Part shown: one piece after another, positions 11,172 through 21,602 of the stretch
Numbering within the stretch: the stretch's first letter is position 1
Layout of the letters: each line of letters opens with the position of its first letter
Source of the DNA: Eutypa lata
Lineage: Eukaryota; Ascomycota; Sordariomycetes; Xylariales; Diatrypaceae
Assembly: GCA_022661535.1 (NCBI GenBank)
Contig: JAKULF010000009.1
Location: forward strand, 2,232,001-2,296,000
Reading direction: 5' to 3'
Length of the DNA: 64,000 bases
Made by a program: the position numbers and the translations under genes
The notes under the pieces: generated by a model
Seen by the model: the letters and a program-made list of their open reading frames with translations, nothing else
The model's database searches: none
Told to the model about the DNA's origin: nothing

Positions 11172-11281
11172 GCCTCGGCCGCTAAGCAGTGGAGGCCGGC
11201 GGTGCAGACATCGGGAATGCGGGGAAAACGACATTCACGACATCCACGTACCTTCGGCCGCTAAGGGCTTCGAGGCCGAGG
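11172..11281. promoter_or_regulatory. Repeated palindromic CGGCC/GGCCG motif (candidate operator)
   Basis: Two direct copies of a 29-31-bp block lie about 80 bp apart (11172-11200 and 11250-11281). Both contain TCGGCCGCTAAG followed about eight bases later by GAGGCCG, so each block is itself an inverted pair of CGGCC and GGCCG. CGG/CCG triplets are what Zn2Cys6 dimers bind. The nearby Zn2Cys6 gene is an obvious candidate regulator, but that link is inference. Confidence 0.5.
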
Positions 11282-11678
11282 AAAGGGGTCCGGATCCGAC
11301 AACCTGGTCTATACCCTGGGCCCATGTGGCTAACTATAGCTGTAGAGGCATATTTTGGATTAGCCGAGTATGAAATCTCACTTTGTTCAACTCTACTGCT
11401 TATTGGAATACGAATCCTACACTCTCTCTTAACCGACTTCCCCTATATACCCCCTTTCCCTTTGGCCACGTCGCACCAGATACCTCATGACCAGCGTCCA
11501 CGACCAACGAGGAGCGAGCAACTCCAAGTCCCCGCTCTCACGATAGGGTTTATTACCGTTGCCACTCCGCAATCGGTCGGCGATAATATGGTGCTATTAT
11601 GTATGTGGTGCCATCGGGTAGCATGGATTAGCTGCCGAAAAGGCACGCAACAACCGAGATCCCACAAATATTTCCCAG

Positions 11679-11687
11679 CATAAATAG
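11679..11687 (+). promoter_or_regulatory. TATA-like box of the FAD oxidase gene
   Basis: CATAAATAG about 112 bp upstream of the oxidase ATG, at a suitable distance for a fungal core promoter. Confidence 0.4.
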
Positions 11688-11798
11688 GGAGCGCCCCGTG
11701 TTTTGAGGAGATAGCATCAACGATGGTGCCTTTTGGAAGAAACCGCCTAAACTTTAACCGAACCCCATTCATACTCCCGGGAATAAACTCTAATCATA

Positions 11799-13321
11799 AT
11801 GGGCAAGCCTTCAGTGCTGATTGTCGGCGGAGGTGTCTTCGGCACCTCCACGGCCTACCACCTCTCCAAGCGCGGCTACACGTCCGTCACCGTGCTGGAC
11901 CGGTTCGATGCTCCGTCGAAGGACTCCGCCGCCACCGACCTCAACAAGGTGGTACGCGCCGACTACCCGAACCCCCTCTACACGAAGCTCGGCCTCGAGG
12001 CCATGGAGGTCTGGAAGGACCCCAGCTCCATCTTCGGCGGCATGTACCGCGAGAGCGGCTGGGTCATGTCGGCCCATAGCATGACGCGCGGCTGGCTCGA
12101 GAGCGCCCGCGAGACGGCGGAGAAGGCCGGCCGCGAGGGCGTGAAGTACATGACGGCCGAGGAGCTGCGGAAGAAGTGGCCGGTGCTCACCGGGGACTTT
12201 CCAGACTGGACAAATCTGTGGAGTCCGGCTGCCGGATGGGTAAGTCGCACATGAATCTAAGAAGGAATAATAGTCTTTTACTGGAAAACTCTATTTCTGA
12301 CTCGTATTGAATGTATAGGTGCCGTCAGGCCAAGCCCTCCTGAGGATGGCGAACGCAGCTAAGGCGAACGGCGTGAAATACATCTTTGGCGGAGATGGCT
12401 ATGTGAAGAAACTCATCTACGACAACAAGGGAACATGTGTTGGGGTCATCTCTGAGAACGGCACAGTCCACCAGGCCGACATCGTCGTCTTATCGAGCGG
12501 CTCTAATACGGCTACGCTCGTCGAAGCTAAAGAGGAAGTCGTAGCACAGACTTCCATTATCTGTGTCATCCAGCTGGAGCCGCATGAGGTGGAAAAGTAT
12601 AAGAACATTCCCATTATCGACGATTTCGAGCAAGGTATATATAGACCATACGTCCCTGCCTCCATTTGTTTGTTGGTGGCTCAACATAAACACTGGGACT
12701 GATCGCGCCACAGGCATCATATTCCCGCCGGATGAGAACGGCTTGGTAAAGCTGTGTAGCTGTCGATGCGTCACAAACTTCAAGAATAAAACCTTACCTG
12801 GAGCATCTATTCTACATTCGATAGGGGATTTCCCACACGACGGGTGCCCGAAGGAAATCGAAGACGAGATGCGGGTCTTCATCCGGGAGATGATCCCAGA
12901 GTTAGCAGACCGGCCGTTTGTCTCCACAAAACTATGCTGGTACGTTTACTTGCTCGAGTGAAACCTCTTTCGCTATGTTGAATAAGTAGAGCTAACGATT
13001 TCATCCAGGGACGGGTTGGCGCCGGACCTGAATTTCCGCATCTGCCCCTATCCTAAGGCCAAGAACCTATACGTCGCCACGATTGGGTCCAACCACGGAT
13101 TCAAGTTCCTGCCGGTCATCGGCAAGTACGTGGCTGATATGCTGGAAGGAAAGCTCGGCCAAGAATGGCTGGACCTTTGGAAATGGAAGTTCGGGATGGT
13201 GCCCGAGGGCTTCCAAGACCCCCACCCATACCCCACGCGGGACCTCTCCGACCTCTCGGGCTGGAGGAACAGGAACGCGCCTGCAAATGGCAAGCTTCCG
13301 TGGACTTGGAGCCGGCTTTGA
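11799..13321 (+). CDS. Peroxisomal FAD-dependent oxidase, fructosyl-amino-acid/sarcosine/saccharopine oxidase family
   Basis: Oxidises the C-N bond of a secondary amine such as a fructosyl (Amadori), N-methyl or pipecolate/saccharopine-type amino acid, releasing H2O2; exact substrate unknown. Four exons (11799..12239, 12319..12634, 12714..12939, 13009..13321) give 431 aa. The ADP-binding motif VLIVGGGVFGTSTAYHLS is at 7-24, followed by DSAATDLNKVVRADY. Lys265 in NGLVKLC matches the oxygen-activating Lys of the family. Cys327 in KLCWDG matches the covalent-flavin Cys, and SNHGFKFLPVIGKY (355-368) is the conserved FAD/substrate segment. The protein ends in Ser-Arg-Leu, a canonical PTS1, so it should enter peroxisomes, where catalase removes the H2O2. 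It is divergent from the permease and upstream of a Zn2Cys6 gene. Confidence 0.88.
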
Positions 13322-14270
13322 TTTTTATTGAATTTTTTTGACTACTCCCACAACCAAGTATCTACGGACTCACGGATGGCCCGGATGATGCGTCGTGGAA
13401 GCTTACATAACGCATTCAGCACGGCGACAAAGACTGCATTTTGCTATGTATGCAGACCCTGGTTTGCTTTGACCTGACCCCATTTATGACCTTTTTGATT
13501 ACGACCCTTATGCTTTCACCCATGCTCTTATAAAACATTCTTCATAGCGGACATCATATGCATGCATACTAGGATAATTGACACACCCTTCAAACACATA
13601 CACATATGATACTGCATTGCAGCGTGCTTGATGCCGAATGCCCAACTGGTGAATTAATAAGCATGTTAAGATCGGTGGAATGTTCCCATTTGCCTATTAC
13701 CAGAGATAGAACTACATATCTTTACGAAGTAGATACGAGTTACTTATCTATCTCCTGTTATCTCTTAGGATTCTACGTACTACGTAGCTAGGTGTTGGAG
13801 TTTTCGGCCCAACCACTACGCTAAACTATCTGGAGTCTGGCGCGAGTCAGGCGACGAGGTGGAGAGTTTGAGAGTGGGACACGCATATTACATACTTAAC
13901 TTAGCCCTGCGGACAGAGCGGCAAGGTGGGCATGGGCGACCAGAATCCGGGGCGATGACCCCCCCATAAAACTGGTATTAAATGTCTGGGCTGCAGTCGA
14001 AGCTAGGCCTAAGCTAGAAACGATCTCGGCTCTTCTCCTCTCTTTATTCATGTTATAATTTCAATAGAGTCTCGAACATTGGTAATCAGGCTCCAAAGCA
14101 AGCAAGCAAGCAAGCCATCAACGGTGAAGTCGGCGATGTGATGTTCTTCGCGCAATCCCACCGGTCCAGACTCACCACGTCTCGACTTATTACATACCAT
14201 TGTTTAACGTACGAATGCCTGCCTCGACGGCAGTGACCCACAGAATAAAACCAAAGCCAAGATCGTAGTG
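13322..14270. other. Intergenic between oxidase and transcription factor
   Basis: 3' region of the oxidase and promoter of the regulator gene. It contains a short (AAGC)n run at about 14097-14115. No gene is seen. Confidence 0.5.
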
Positions 14271-16968
14271 ATGGGGAGATACAAAGGACGCAGTCAGGTG
14301 GCGTGCCACAACTGCCATTCCTCGAAGCTCAGATGTAGCGGAGGTACGTGACAACACGTTCCGAAGTGTATATATAGCAACACCAAAAAAACAAAACAAA
14401 AAAAGCAAACCTCCTCATCAATCAACGTTGAAAAACTAATCTTAAAAAACGTCAAAAAGGGGTCCCGTGTGAGAGATGCCAGAACCGCGGCCGCGAGTGC
14501 GTTTACCCCGTCAGAGACAGGCTGCTGACGGTGCCCGAGAGCTACCTCCGGGGCCTCGAAAGGCAGGTAAACCTCAACCGGCATGCCATACCGGTAGTAG
14601 ATGACAACAGCAGCCAAGAGGCGGGGGGCGGCGGCTCCAACGCTAGCGCAACGACGGCCAGAGAGAGCCCCCAGCAACAGCCTCTACCCGCTAGCCCGCA
14701 GGCGGCTGTGGTCGACGGGCCGTCATCATCGCTGGAGGACTGCAGCGCCGAGGGCTTCGTGCGCAGATTGAGAGAGTTGTCACTCGCGCCTGATTCCGGC
14801 GGTAGCGGCGGCAGCGGCAGTGGTATCGGCAGTGGTAGCGGCAGCAGTCATCTGTCGTCTCATCAGGCGCGGCATTCCGCGAACCATAATGCACCGAGCT
14901 ATACGTACTCGAGGCTGAACTTTGATGTTATCCGTGAGTCGCTTCTCACCCCTACTATTCCTTTTCCTTCCTCATCATATTATGGGATGCGCAAAGGGGA
15001 TGATCGATGACTTGCCCTACTGAGGAATACTTCTAAAAACCACGTAGAACCGGATGTTTCGTTCAAGCTACCCCCGCGGCAGTACGCTTTCCATCTGCTC
15101 GGGGTCTTCGAGGAGGGCTTCTGCGATTACCACTTCATCCTGCGTAAGAGGTTCCGCGAGCGGCTGGCTCTGACCTACGCTAGTCCCAGCTCGCAGTCGC
15201 GTGACCGGAATTGGCTTTGCAGGGTCTCCGTGGTGCTCGCGTTAGCCGAGACGTGGAACCGCGGCAGGTCGTTCCTCAGCGATGAGCCGTCGCTGCCGGT
15301 GTTGGGCCAATTCAACAAGACGAGCGGCGAGGCGTTGGGCGGCGGGCCGTCGGACGTCCCCCTTACTCCCCAACCACGCCTGCCACCTGGGTCTGAGTTC
15401 TTCGAGCAGGGTCTTCTACTCTTGAAGTTGACTTTGGAGGAACCGATGATTGAGGATGTCGAGGCCCTTAATCTCATTGTACGTCTGTCTATCTCATCCA
15501 CAACATGTACCTAAGTGTGATTTGCCGCTTTTATTTTGCTGACGTATCTGTTCATGAAAAGGCATTCTACTGCTATTCATTGAACCGGCGGAAATCCGCG
15601 TACTTCTACGCTGCGCAGAGTATATCGCTGGCGAAACTGCTGAGCTTGGATAAACCGGAGCCGCCGAGCGACCTTGTCACCGAGCAGGTCGCCCACGAGG
15701 AGAGGATCGTCCAAGAACACAGAAGGCGCGTGTGGTGGACGTCGTACTGCATGAACCGGATGGTAAGCACGGAACTGGGCATCCCACCCGCGCACGAGCC
15801 CGCGTCGAGGGACCTTCCGCTACCCTCGTCCATAACCCTGACGCCCGAAGAAGAGGAAGAGTTCTTCGACCCGGAGCTCCTGACGGCGCAGACGCAGCTC
15901 TGCCAGATCAAGTTCAAAGTGGTGGAAACGGCCTCTCATCACATACGGATGAGCGCCGACGGCAGGCCGCTAGACGTTTTGGACCCCTGCTTGACGACGC
16001 TGCAGGAATGGCGGAAGCACCTCCCGAGCGGGATGTCGTTCACGTTCGACAATGGGATTCCAAAGAAGATGCTCGAACTCCCTGCTGCTCGCGTCGTCGC
16101 ATCATTATATCTGAGATACCATCAAGTATTTTCTCCCTTCCCTTCCTAACCCTACTAAGCGCTCGTTTGAAACCCGTACTAACGAAAGCTATGCGATGTA
16201 GTGTTTCATTCTTCTCCTACGGTCCTTCTTTTTACAGCAGTTGTCGTTTCTCGTCCAGAATCCTGGGAGACCGGCGAGCGAGGCGCACTTAGGATCGTTA
16301 AATCAACCGCTGTCACCAGGGGGAAACGATCTTGTCGCCATGAAAATTCAATGCATCGGCGCGGCGCGCAACAATTGCAGGATTCTTGTAGATCTTTGGA
16401 GGTGTGGCAAAATTGGTATGTTTCGATCCTAGCTGCATATTAATATGTTTCTGCCCCCTCCTTTATAAAAAAATATAGTTTTGACCCCCTCCCCCCTCCC
16501 CGCTCCGCATCGTACGATCGATTTCAACTAATGCCGTTTCTAGCCAAATACGGGTACTGGGAGTCGCTGCACCTGTTCTCGGGCCTCAGCATCTTACTGC
16601 TATCCAAGGTAGCCTTCGCCGAAGATGCCGTAAGCGGACTCTATGCCAGCCCGGGGTTTTGTAACGCCAATGACGCGGAGCTCTACTCCATGGCACGCAG
16701 CCTGCTGGAGGACATGGCTCGGCTGGGCAATCCGGCATCCAAGGACCACGAGGCACTGCTTACGGACGTAGAGCAGGTCGTCGATATGGTCACGAGCCGG
16801 CAGCGGGACCCCCAGGGCGCCGCGCCGGGCATCAGCAGCCAGTCTGGGGGACACTGGCTCGAGACCATCGGCACCGAAGAGGGTATTCCCCTTGACCACT
16901 TCTGGCAGGATATCGACTGGGAGACTATGCTAAGCAGCTATTCCCGAGCTACCCCTAACCAGCAGTAG
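14271..16968 (+). CDS. Zn2Cys6 fungal transcription factor
   Basis: Gal4-type regulator, probably nuclear. Six exons (14271..14343, 14460..14933, 15048..15478, 15562..16125, 16202..16415, 16544..16968) give 726 aa with every junction in frame. The zinc cluster is complete after removing intron 1: C12-X2-C15-X6-C22-X5-C28-X2-C31-X6-C38, within VACHNCHSSKLRC and VPCERCQNRGREC. A short linker and LTVPESYLRGLERQV follow. Residues about 75-160 are Ser/Gly/Ala-rich. The fungal_trans middle-homology region includes RRRVWWTSYCMNRMVSTELG. The C-terminus is acidic (HFWQDIDWETMLSSY), a plausible activation domain. The start is fixed because an in-frame stop lies about 65 bp upstream with no other ATG between. 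Its position suggests it controls the adjacent oxidase and permease (inference). Confidence 0.9.
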
Positions 16969-17280
16969 TAGTATCTGGTCGCTGTATGAACTTTCTCAAA
17001 TAGCTGCCCGATGGATGCTCATTAGATGTTCTAAGGAGTCAAAATCATAAACCAAGCTGTGTACTCGGCAGCCTGCACGCAATGGAACGGTGATCATGTC
17101 TCTAAAGTCAATTTAGGGTTTCCCGTTGTTATTTACTTAAGTCTATATCTTTACATCATCTGGAGGCCCCTTCCTAGCATTCAACCTACTATGCAGGGTC
17201 TAAACAGAACAGGAAAAAGGAAGCTCAACCTCCTTTTTTTTTTGACCTGCTGCAACTCCCTCAAGAGGCTATCTACTCTT
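16969..17280. other. Intergenic
   Basis: Nothing recognised. A run of ten T is present at about 17230-17241. Confidence 0.5.
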
Positions 17281-18130
17281 TCAACGAGCCCCCCAGGACG
17301 TACCAGATTCAGCCACATTGTCCCTATCCATCATAACGACCGTGTCAAAACCTATAACCATCTCTAACCGGTGGCTGACAATGACGATAGCGTTTTTCCT
17401 CGAATTCATGCAGAATGATCCGTTATTTTACCTGGTTAGTAAATTGGTCTACACTCAAGCTCACTTCATCTATCAAGGAGATTCAGGTGCCCTTCTACTT
17501 CATTATTCCCCCCTCGCCACCGCTAGCAGATCGTATCCCCTGCCGCCGCCGCCGCCACCACCACCACCGCCGCGCCCGAATCCTCCTCTACAGCACCACG
17601 CATGCCAGACTAAACAGCTGCTTCTAGCCTTGGCTCAAGTCGTCGAAGACTAAGCCCGGCACCGAGGCCACTTCTGGCCTCGACGAGCCACTAGGGCGGG
17701 CGGTCTCAAGGATGCGGCAATTATCGGTTCACCGAATCATCACTGTGGGGGTTCAGGTTCGCCTTGAGCGATGTACCATCGAGAAAGAATATAGAGTCTC
17801 TTGGGGAGCCGCGATGACACGGCGACGCAGCGTGTCGCGGTTGATGCTGCACAGTAGTGTGTCTTTGATGGTTATGTTCTAGTGAGAAGGGAGCGTGTCT
17901 AGGAGACGGGTCAGTAGTGATGTGTCGCTGGTGATGTCAGTTAGTTTTAAGTTCTCAATCTTATAGCGCATATAGAATGGTATACCTTCCGCTTCGGCCG
18001 TAGACGAAGATTTTCTCTCCTAGATGGGATTGTGAGGTTTGTGTTTTTGATCACGAAATTGACTGGGTTGATATTTCCCCCTAAACTGTCTAGCATAACA
18101 TAACAAGCTCCGGGCAACTCTAAGGTCAAA
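17281..18130 (-). pseudogene. Decayed ABCC-type ABC transporter, second nucleotide-binding domain
   Basis: Broken minus-strand relic of the last ATP-binding domain of an MRP/ABCC-type exporter. Landmarks occur in the right order but in different frames. NFVIKNTNLTIPS (about 18060-18020) runs into a damaged Walker A, EKIFVYGRSGR (18.0 kb), where the GKS is lost. Next come RRRVIAAPQETLY (about 17827-17790, Q-loop), DGTSLKANLNPHSDDSVN, the signature region DDLSQG-stop-KQLFSLACVVL (about 17650-17592), and the H-loop AIVIVSHRLEMVIGFD followed by VVMMDRDNVAESGT (about 17390-17300). At least two stops inside the motifs and several frameshifts are visible. A CCG/CCA triplet expansion sits between the signature and the H-loop. 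No upstream membrane domain could be recognised, so the relic may be truncated. Confidence 0.82.
17538..17575. repeat. CCG/CCA triplet run
   Basis: About a dozen consecutive CCG then CCA triplets, inside the ABCC relic. The adjacent 17663-17682 is a perfect 8-bp-stem hairpin (CGAGGCCA ... TGGCCTCG). Confidence 0.8.
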
Positions 18131-18944
18131 AAAGCGAAGTCATCGGCCTAGTGTTTATGTCCTAAGTTAGTCTCTACTCCTTTCATTATCTATTTTAGGT
18201 AGTTATTGCCTCCTATACACACACGTTATATACCAGTCTCGATCTAAGCGAGTATGGGCTCCGGAACTTAAATGAGGAAATCGCATTCATGGATCTACCA
18301 TAGCCTCAAGGTATTGAGAATTGATAGTGCACACCATATATATTTACGTGGACCGGCCCGAGAGGCCTCGCAACCTGCTCCGCGAGGCATAGGAAGTTTC
18401 GGCCTGGCGCTACATATGTTTTTCAACCCCCTCGGGTAGTTCGAGCTCCGGGAGAACGAATAGCCACGACCTATCTACATAGGAGAAGTCGATCAACATG
18501 AACATCAGTCCGTTACCTACTGCCCTGCTGCCCTACTAAGTTGAGTGAGACCTAAACCTGAAAGTCAAGGCAAACTCATTTACCATCTACCATGTGCATT
18601 GGATAAAGAGGCTACGATTGCCCTATTGGGAGATACCTAATGCATGTTTGCATGATCTACATGTAACCTCGTTGAGGCGTACAAGCATCCCGAGATAACG
18701 GTTGAGTGCCAATTTGGCGAGGAAAGATACGTTGGTTCCTGGTTTCTGGAAATTTTATCTCTTCCAACATTGGTTGGAAGAGGTTAACTGAGGCGAGGCT
18801 ATGTCTAGCAGGCATATAGAGCTACGAAGGACAACACTTTGCAGTAGTTACCGTGCATGTTTATTTAAGGATCTCGACCCATAGAAAGATGACAGCCTGT
18901 CATAGCGGATTGGTCAAAAACCCATGTTCTAGGGCTGAGAATAT
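18131..18944. other. Gene-free stretch upstream of the ABCC relic
   Basis: Position suggests it could hold the rest of the decayed transporter, but I could not recognise a transmembrane domain in any frame. A 7-bp-stem hairpin (GCCTCGC ... GCGAGGC) is at 18365-18388. Confidence 0.35.
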
Positions 18945-19184
18945 ATGAGAATCCCCTGATTGCCTTGGCTGTAGCCTGGGTACGGGTAGCGACAGGGCTA
19001 ACTGCGTCAAAACCACTTTTCGATGTTTTTTTTTGTAGGTGCACCCTACCTTTATTTAGCCTAAAAGCTTTATGCAACTAAGCCATTCGAGCCAAATCTA
19101 ATCGATTTGATTGGGTAGATCTGATACTTTTTATGGGCCATCCAGCAATAACCACCTATCTTTGACCTACACCTAGCTTTGAAA

Positions 19185-19228
19185 GCTTTCGCTGACCTAC
19201 CTAGCTGCTTTCGCTGACCTACCTAGCT
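19185..19228. repeat. Two tandem copies of a 22-bp unit
   Basis: GCTTTCGCTGACCTACCTAG plus CT, repeated exactly twice, inside the inverted-repeat element. Confidence 0.9.
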
Positions 19229-19387
19229 GCTAGCCTTTGAATTTAGGTGGTCTAAGTGGTGTATGTATGTATGTAGGTGGTGACCCTAAGCTTTGACCAC
19301 CTATCCAGCTTTTGACCTAGGTGGTGCACTGACCACTTGCCCTTACCTATGTATGTAGCTTTTGAAGCTGTAGAGCAGCTCGTTAGT

Positions 19388-19455
19388 GGTGGCAGATAGG
19401 TTGATAAGGTGGCAGATAGGCTGATAAGGTGGCAGATAAGCTGATAAGGTGGCCA
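19388..19455. repeat. Three tandem copies of a 20-bp unit
   Basis: GGTGGCAGATAGGTTGATAA with single-base changes between copies, followed by a partial fourth copy, inside the inverted-repeat element. Confidence 0.9.
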
Positions 19456-19979
19456 AAAAGCTTTGACCATTTAGGATCACATACCTTTAGATTTAAAAAT
19501 TAAGTGGTTAGTAATTAAGTGGCTGTAATTTTGGCTAATTTAAAGGTATATATGCTTTTAAGCCCATTGAAAATAACTTTAAATGCATAAACTTCTTAAG
19601 TAAATACTTAATTTCTGGCTAACTTATTAAAACTTTGCTAAATACACCTTAGTGTAAGCCTATAGTATGATTTTGAGGTTTGGACGCAGTCAGCCCTGTC
19701 GCCAACCGTACCTGGGCTTCAAGGCGCTTGCAGGGGTTCGCGCCTCCCAACTAACTAAGCCTCCTGCCGTTGCGGCACAGCATTAGTTATGTATTATCTC
19801 ATTAAATTCAATGTCCTAATTCTCAGGTGCAGGAGTTGAGGATAATTTCATTCTTTTAAGTCTCCCGTGTGTATTTCGTTTTCTCACCTGGCTGTTCTCA
19901 CTTTCTAGGTCAAGTGCGCCACTCATTAGCTTTCTTCACCTTCGTTGTCTTTCCCTTCAGAACTTAATCCAGGACCAGG

Positions 19980-21602
19980 ATGGTGAGACTAGAGACGATG
20001 CGGCTGGCCCAGCTGCTACTTCTGGGGGTTAACGGGGCTCTCGGGGCCCTGACGGTGGACATTGAAGATCAAGGTTGGTGTCACGACAATGACGAGGCTT
20101 TGCCCGTAGCCCGGCTTGTGTTTGTGCGTGCTCATTCTATTTTGTAGATTCGATCAAAGAGGCGGCGGGTCTTGTAGCGGAGGATCTCATGACCTTCTAT
20201 AAGGGCGAAGAAGAGGGCGAAGTCCGCGGTATCCTGCCCGGACCTCCTCCCGACGGAGACTACTACTGGTGGAGCGGCGCCGTTTTCTGGTCCACGTTGA
20301 TCGACTACCGGAACCACTCGGAGGATACGACCTACGATGATATCATCACGCGAGGCATCTTGTGGCAGACTGGGCAAAACGACGACTTTATGCCAGCGAA
20401 CTGGAGCGCGTCCATAGGCAATGACGACCAGGCCCTTTGGGGTTTATCAGCTAGTCTTGCTGCTCTGACTGGTTTCCAGGACCCGGATGTCACCGATCCT
20501 CAATGGGTGCCTTTGGCGAGGGCTGTTTTTGACGAGCAGTCAACTGAGTTTCGTCGCGTCGATGATGGGGATTGTAAAGGCGCCATGAGATGGCAGATAT
20601 TCCCCACGAACGAGGGCTACAACTATATTAACGGTGAGTGATAACCCCGTGTGTTTCCGCATGTCCCATAGGAGGTGTCTTGTAACGGACCTACTAACGT
20701 ATTGCTATGGCTAGCCCTTAGCAACATTGCCTACTTCAACCTAGGATCTCAACTGGCGTACTTCACCGACAACCAGACGATGTCTAAGCTCGCCGAAGAC
20801 ACCTATGACTTACTCTCGGATATTAGATTCGTTAACGATAAATTTGACGTCTACGACGGTGCCCACGCTGACACTTGTAATGAGATAAATAAGGCCCAGT
20901 ACTCACATAATGCAGCCATGCTTCTTGAAGGTTTCGCCTATCAGTACAAATATGTATGTCTACAACCTATCGACTCCGCCACTGAGCGGATATTTACTTT
21001 TGAAGCTATAACTAGGTAGCACTAACTCATATACACAGACGGGCGATGACAACTGGAAGCAGCGTATCGATGGACTACTCAAACGCACTCTCGAAGTCTT
21101 CTTCCCCGACGGCGTGGCCTTCGAAGCGGCGTGCGAGGAAGCCGAGAGGTGCAATACCGACATGAAATTCTTTAAGGGAATCCTGCATCGATCCCTGGCG
21201 ACGACCATGCGGCTTGCGCCCCACACGGCCGACACCATCCTGCCGGTGCTGAAGTCGAGCGCTAAGGCGGCCGTCGAGCACTGCACTGGAGGAGATAGTG
21301 GGCGTATGTGTGGATTCTCGTGGGTCGCCGACAAGTTCGATGCGTCGAGCGCCGGCGCGCAGACGGGTGTGCTCAGCGCTCTCGTCAGTGTCATGACTGC
21401 GGCTGGTGGCTCTTCGACGAGCGGTAACGGGACGAGCAATGGCGGTAGTACCGATACCGACAGCGGTAGTAATAGCACGACGGATGATGACTCGACGACC
21501 GGCGGAGATGCGAATACCCCTGGTAGCATGGGAACTAAAAGTGGTGTCAATATCGGCGTTACACTAGCTGCCTTGATATTCGGTGCTTTCGCATACATGT
21601 AG
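19980..21602 (+). CDS. GPI-anchored GH76 alpha-1,6-mannosidase (Dfg5/Dcw1 family)
   Basis: Cell-surface enzyme of the family thought to transfer GPI-proteins to cell-wall glucan by acting on the alpha-1,6-mannose of the anchor. Four exons (19980..20073, 20148..20633, 20715..20953, 21039..21602) give 460 aa. An N-terminal signal peptide spans about residues 1-23 (LAQLLLLGVNGALGA). The catalytic Asp pair Asp124-Asp125 lies in SIGNDDQALW. Other family segments are YYWWSGAVFWSTLIDY, AMRWQIFPTNEGYNYINALSN, KAQYSHNAAMLLEGFAYQY and FFKGILHRSLATTM. The tail is Ser/Thr/Gly/Asp-rich and ends in a hydrophobic stretch (GVTLAALIFGAFAYM), typical of a GPI-attachment signal. A second in-frame ATG (Met7) is an alternative start that keeps the signal peptide. 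Confidence 0.9.

Larger units (their letters stand above)
10689..11798. promoter_or_regulatory. Divergent promoter between permease and oxidase
   Basis: This 1.1-kb region separates the start codons of two genes pointing away from each other. It contains TATA-like boxes for both genes, a GA-rich run at about 10942-10960, and two copies of a palindromic CGGCC...GGCCG motif (separate entry). No third gene is supported here. Confidence 0.6.
18945..19750. mobile_element. Non-autonomous element with terminal inverted repeats, about 0.8 kb
   Basis: Arm 18981-19014 reverse-complemented matches 19677-19710 at 30 of 34 positions. Similarity fades gradually for about 25-35 bp on both sides. The interior has no coding capacity but is rich in short repeats (separate entries) and in AAGCTTTGACC/CCACCTA words in both orientations. 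Three of the four arm mismatches are ambiguous between drift and RIP. The outer borders and target-site duplication are not resolved. Confidence 0.6.

Noticed and set aside
10689..11798. Several GATA (HGATAR) motifs in the divergent promoter, suggesting nitrogen control
   Set aside because: The number seen is about what chance predicts for 1.1 kb on two strands, so it is not evidence by itself.
17318..17653. Plus-strand open frame with a poly-proline run
   Set aside because: It is antisense to the ABCC relic. The proline run comes from the CCG/CCA repeat, and no plus-strand family feature is present.
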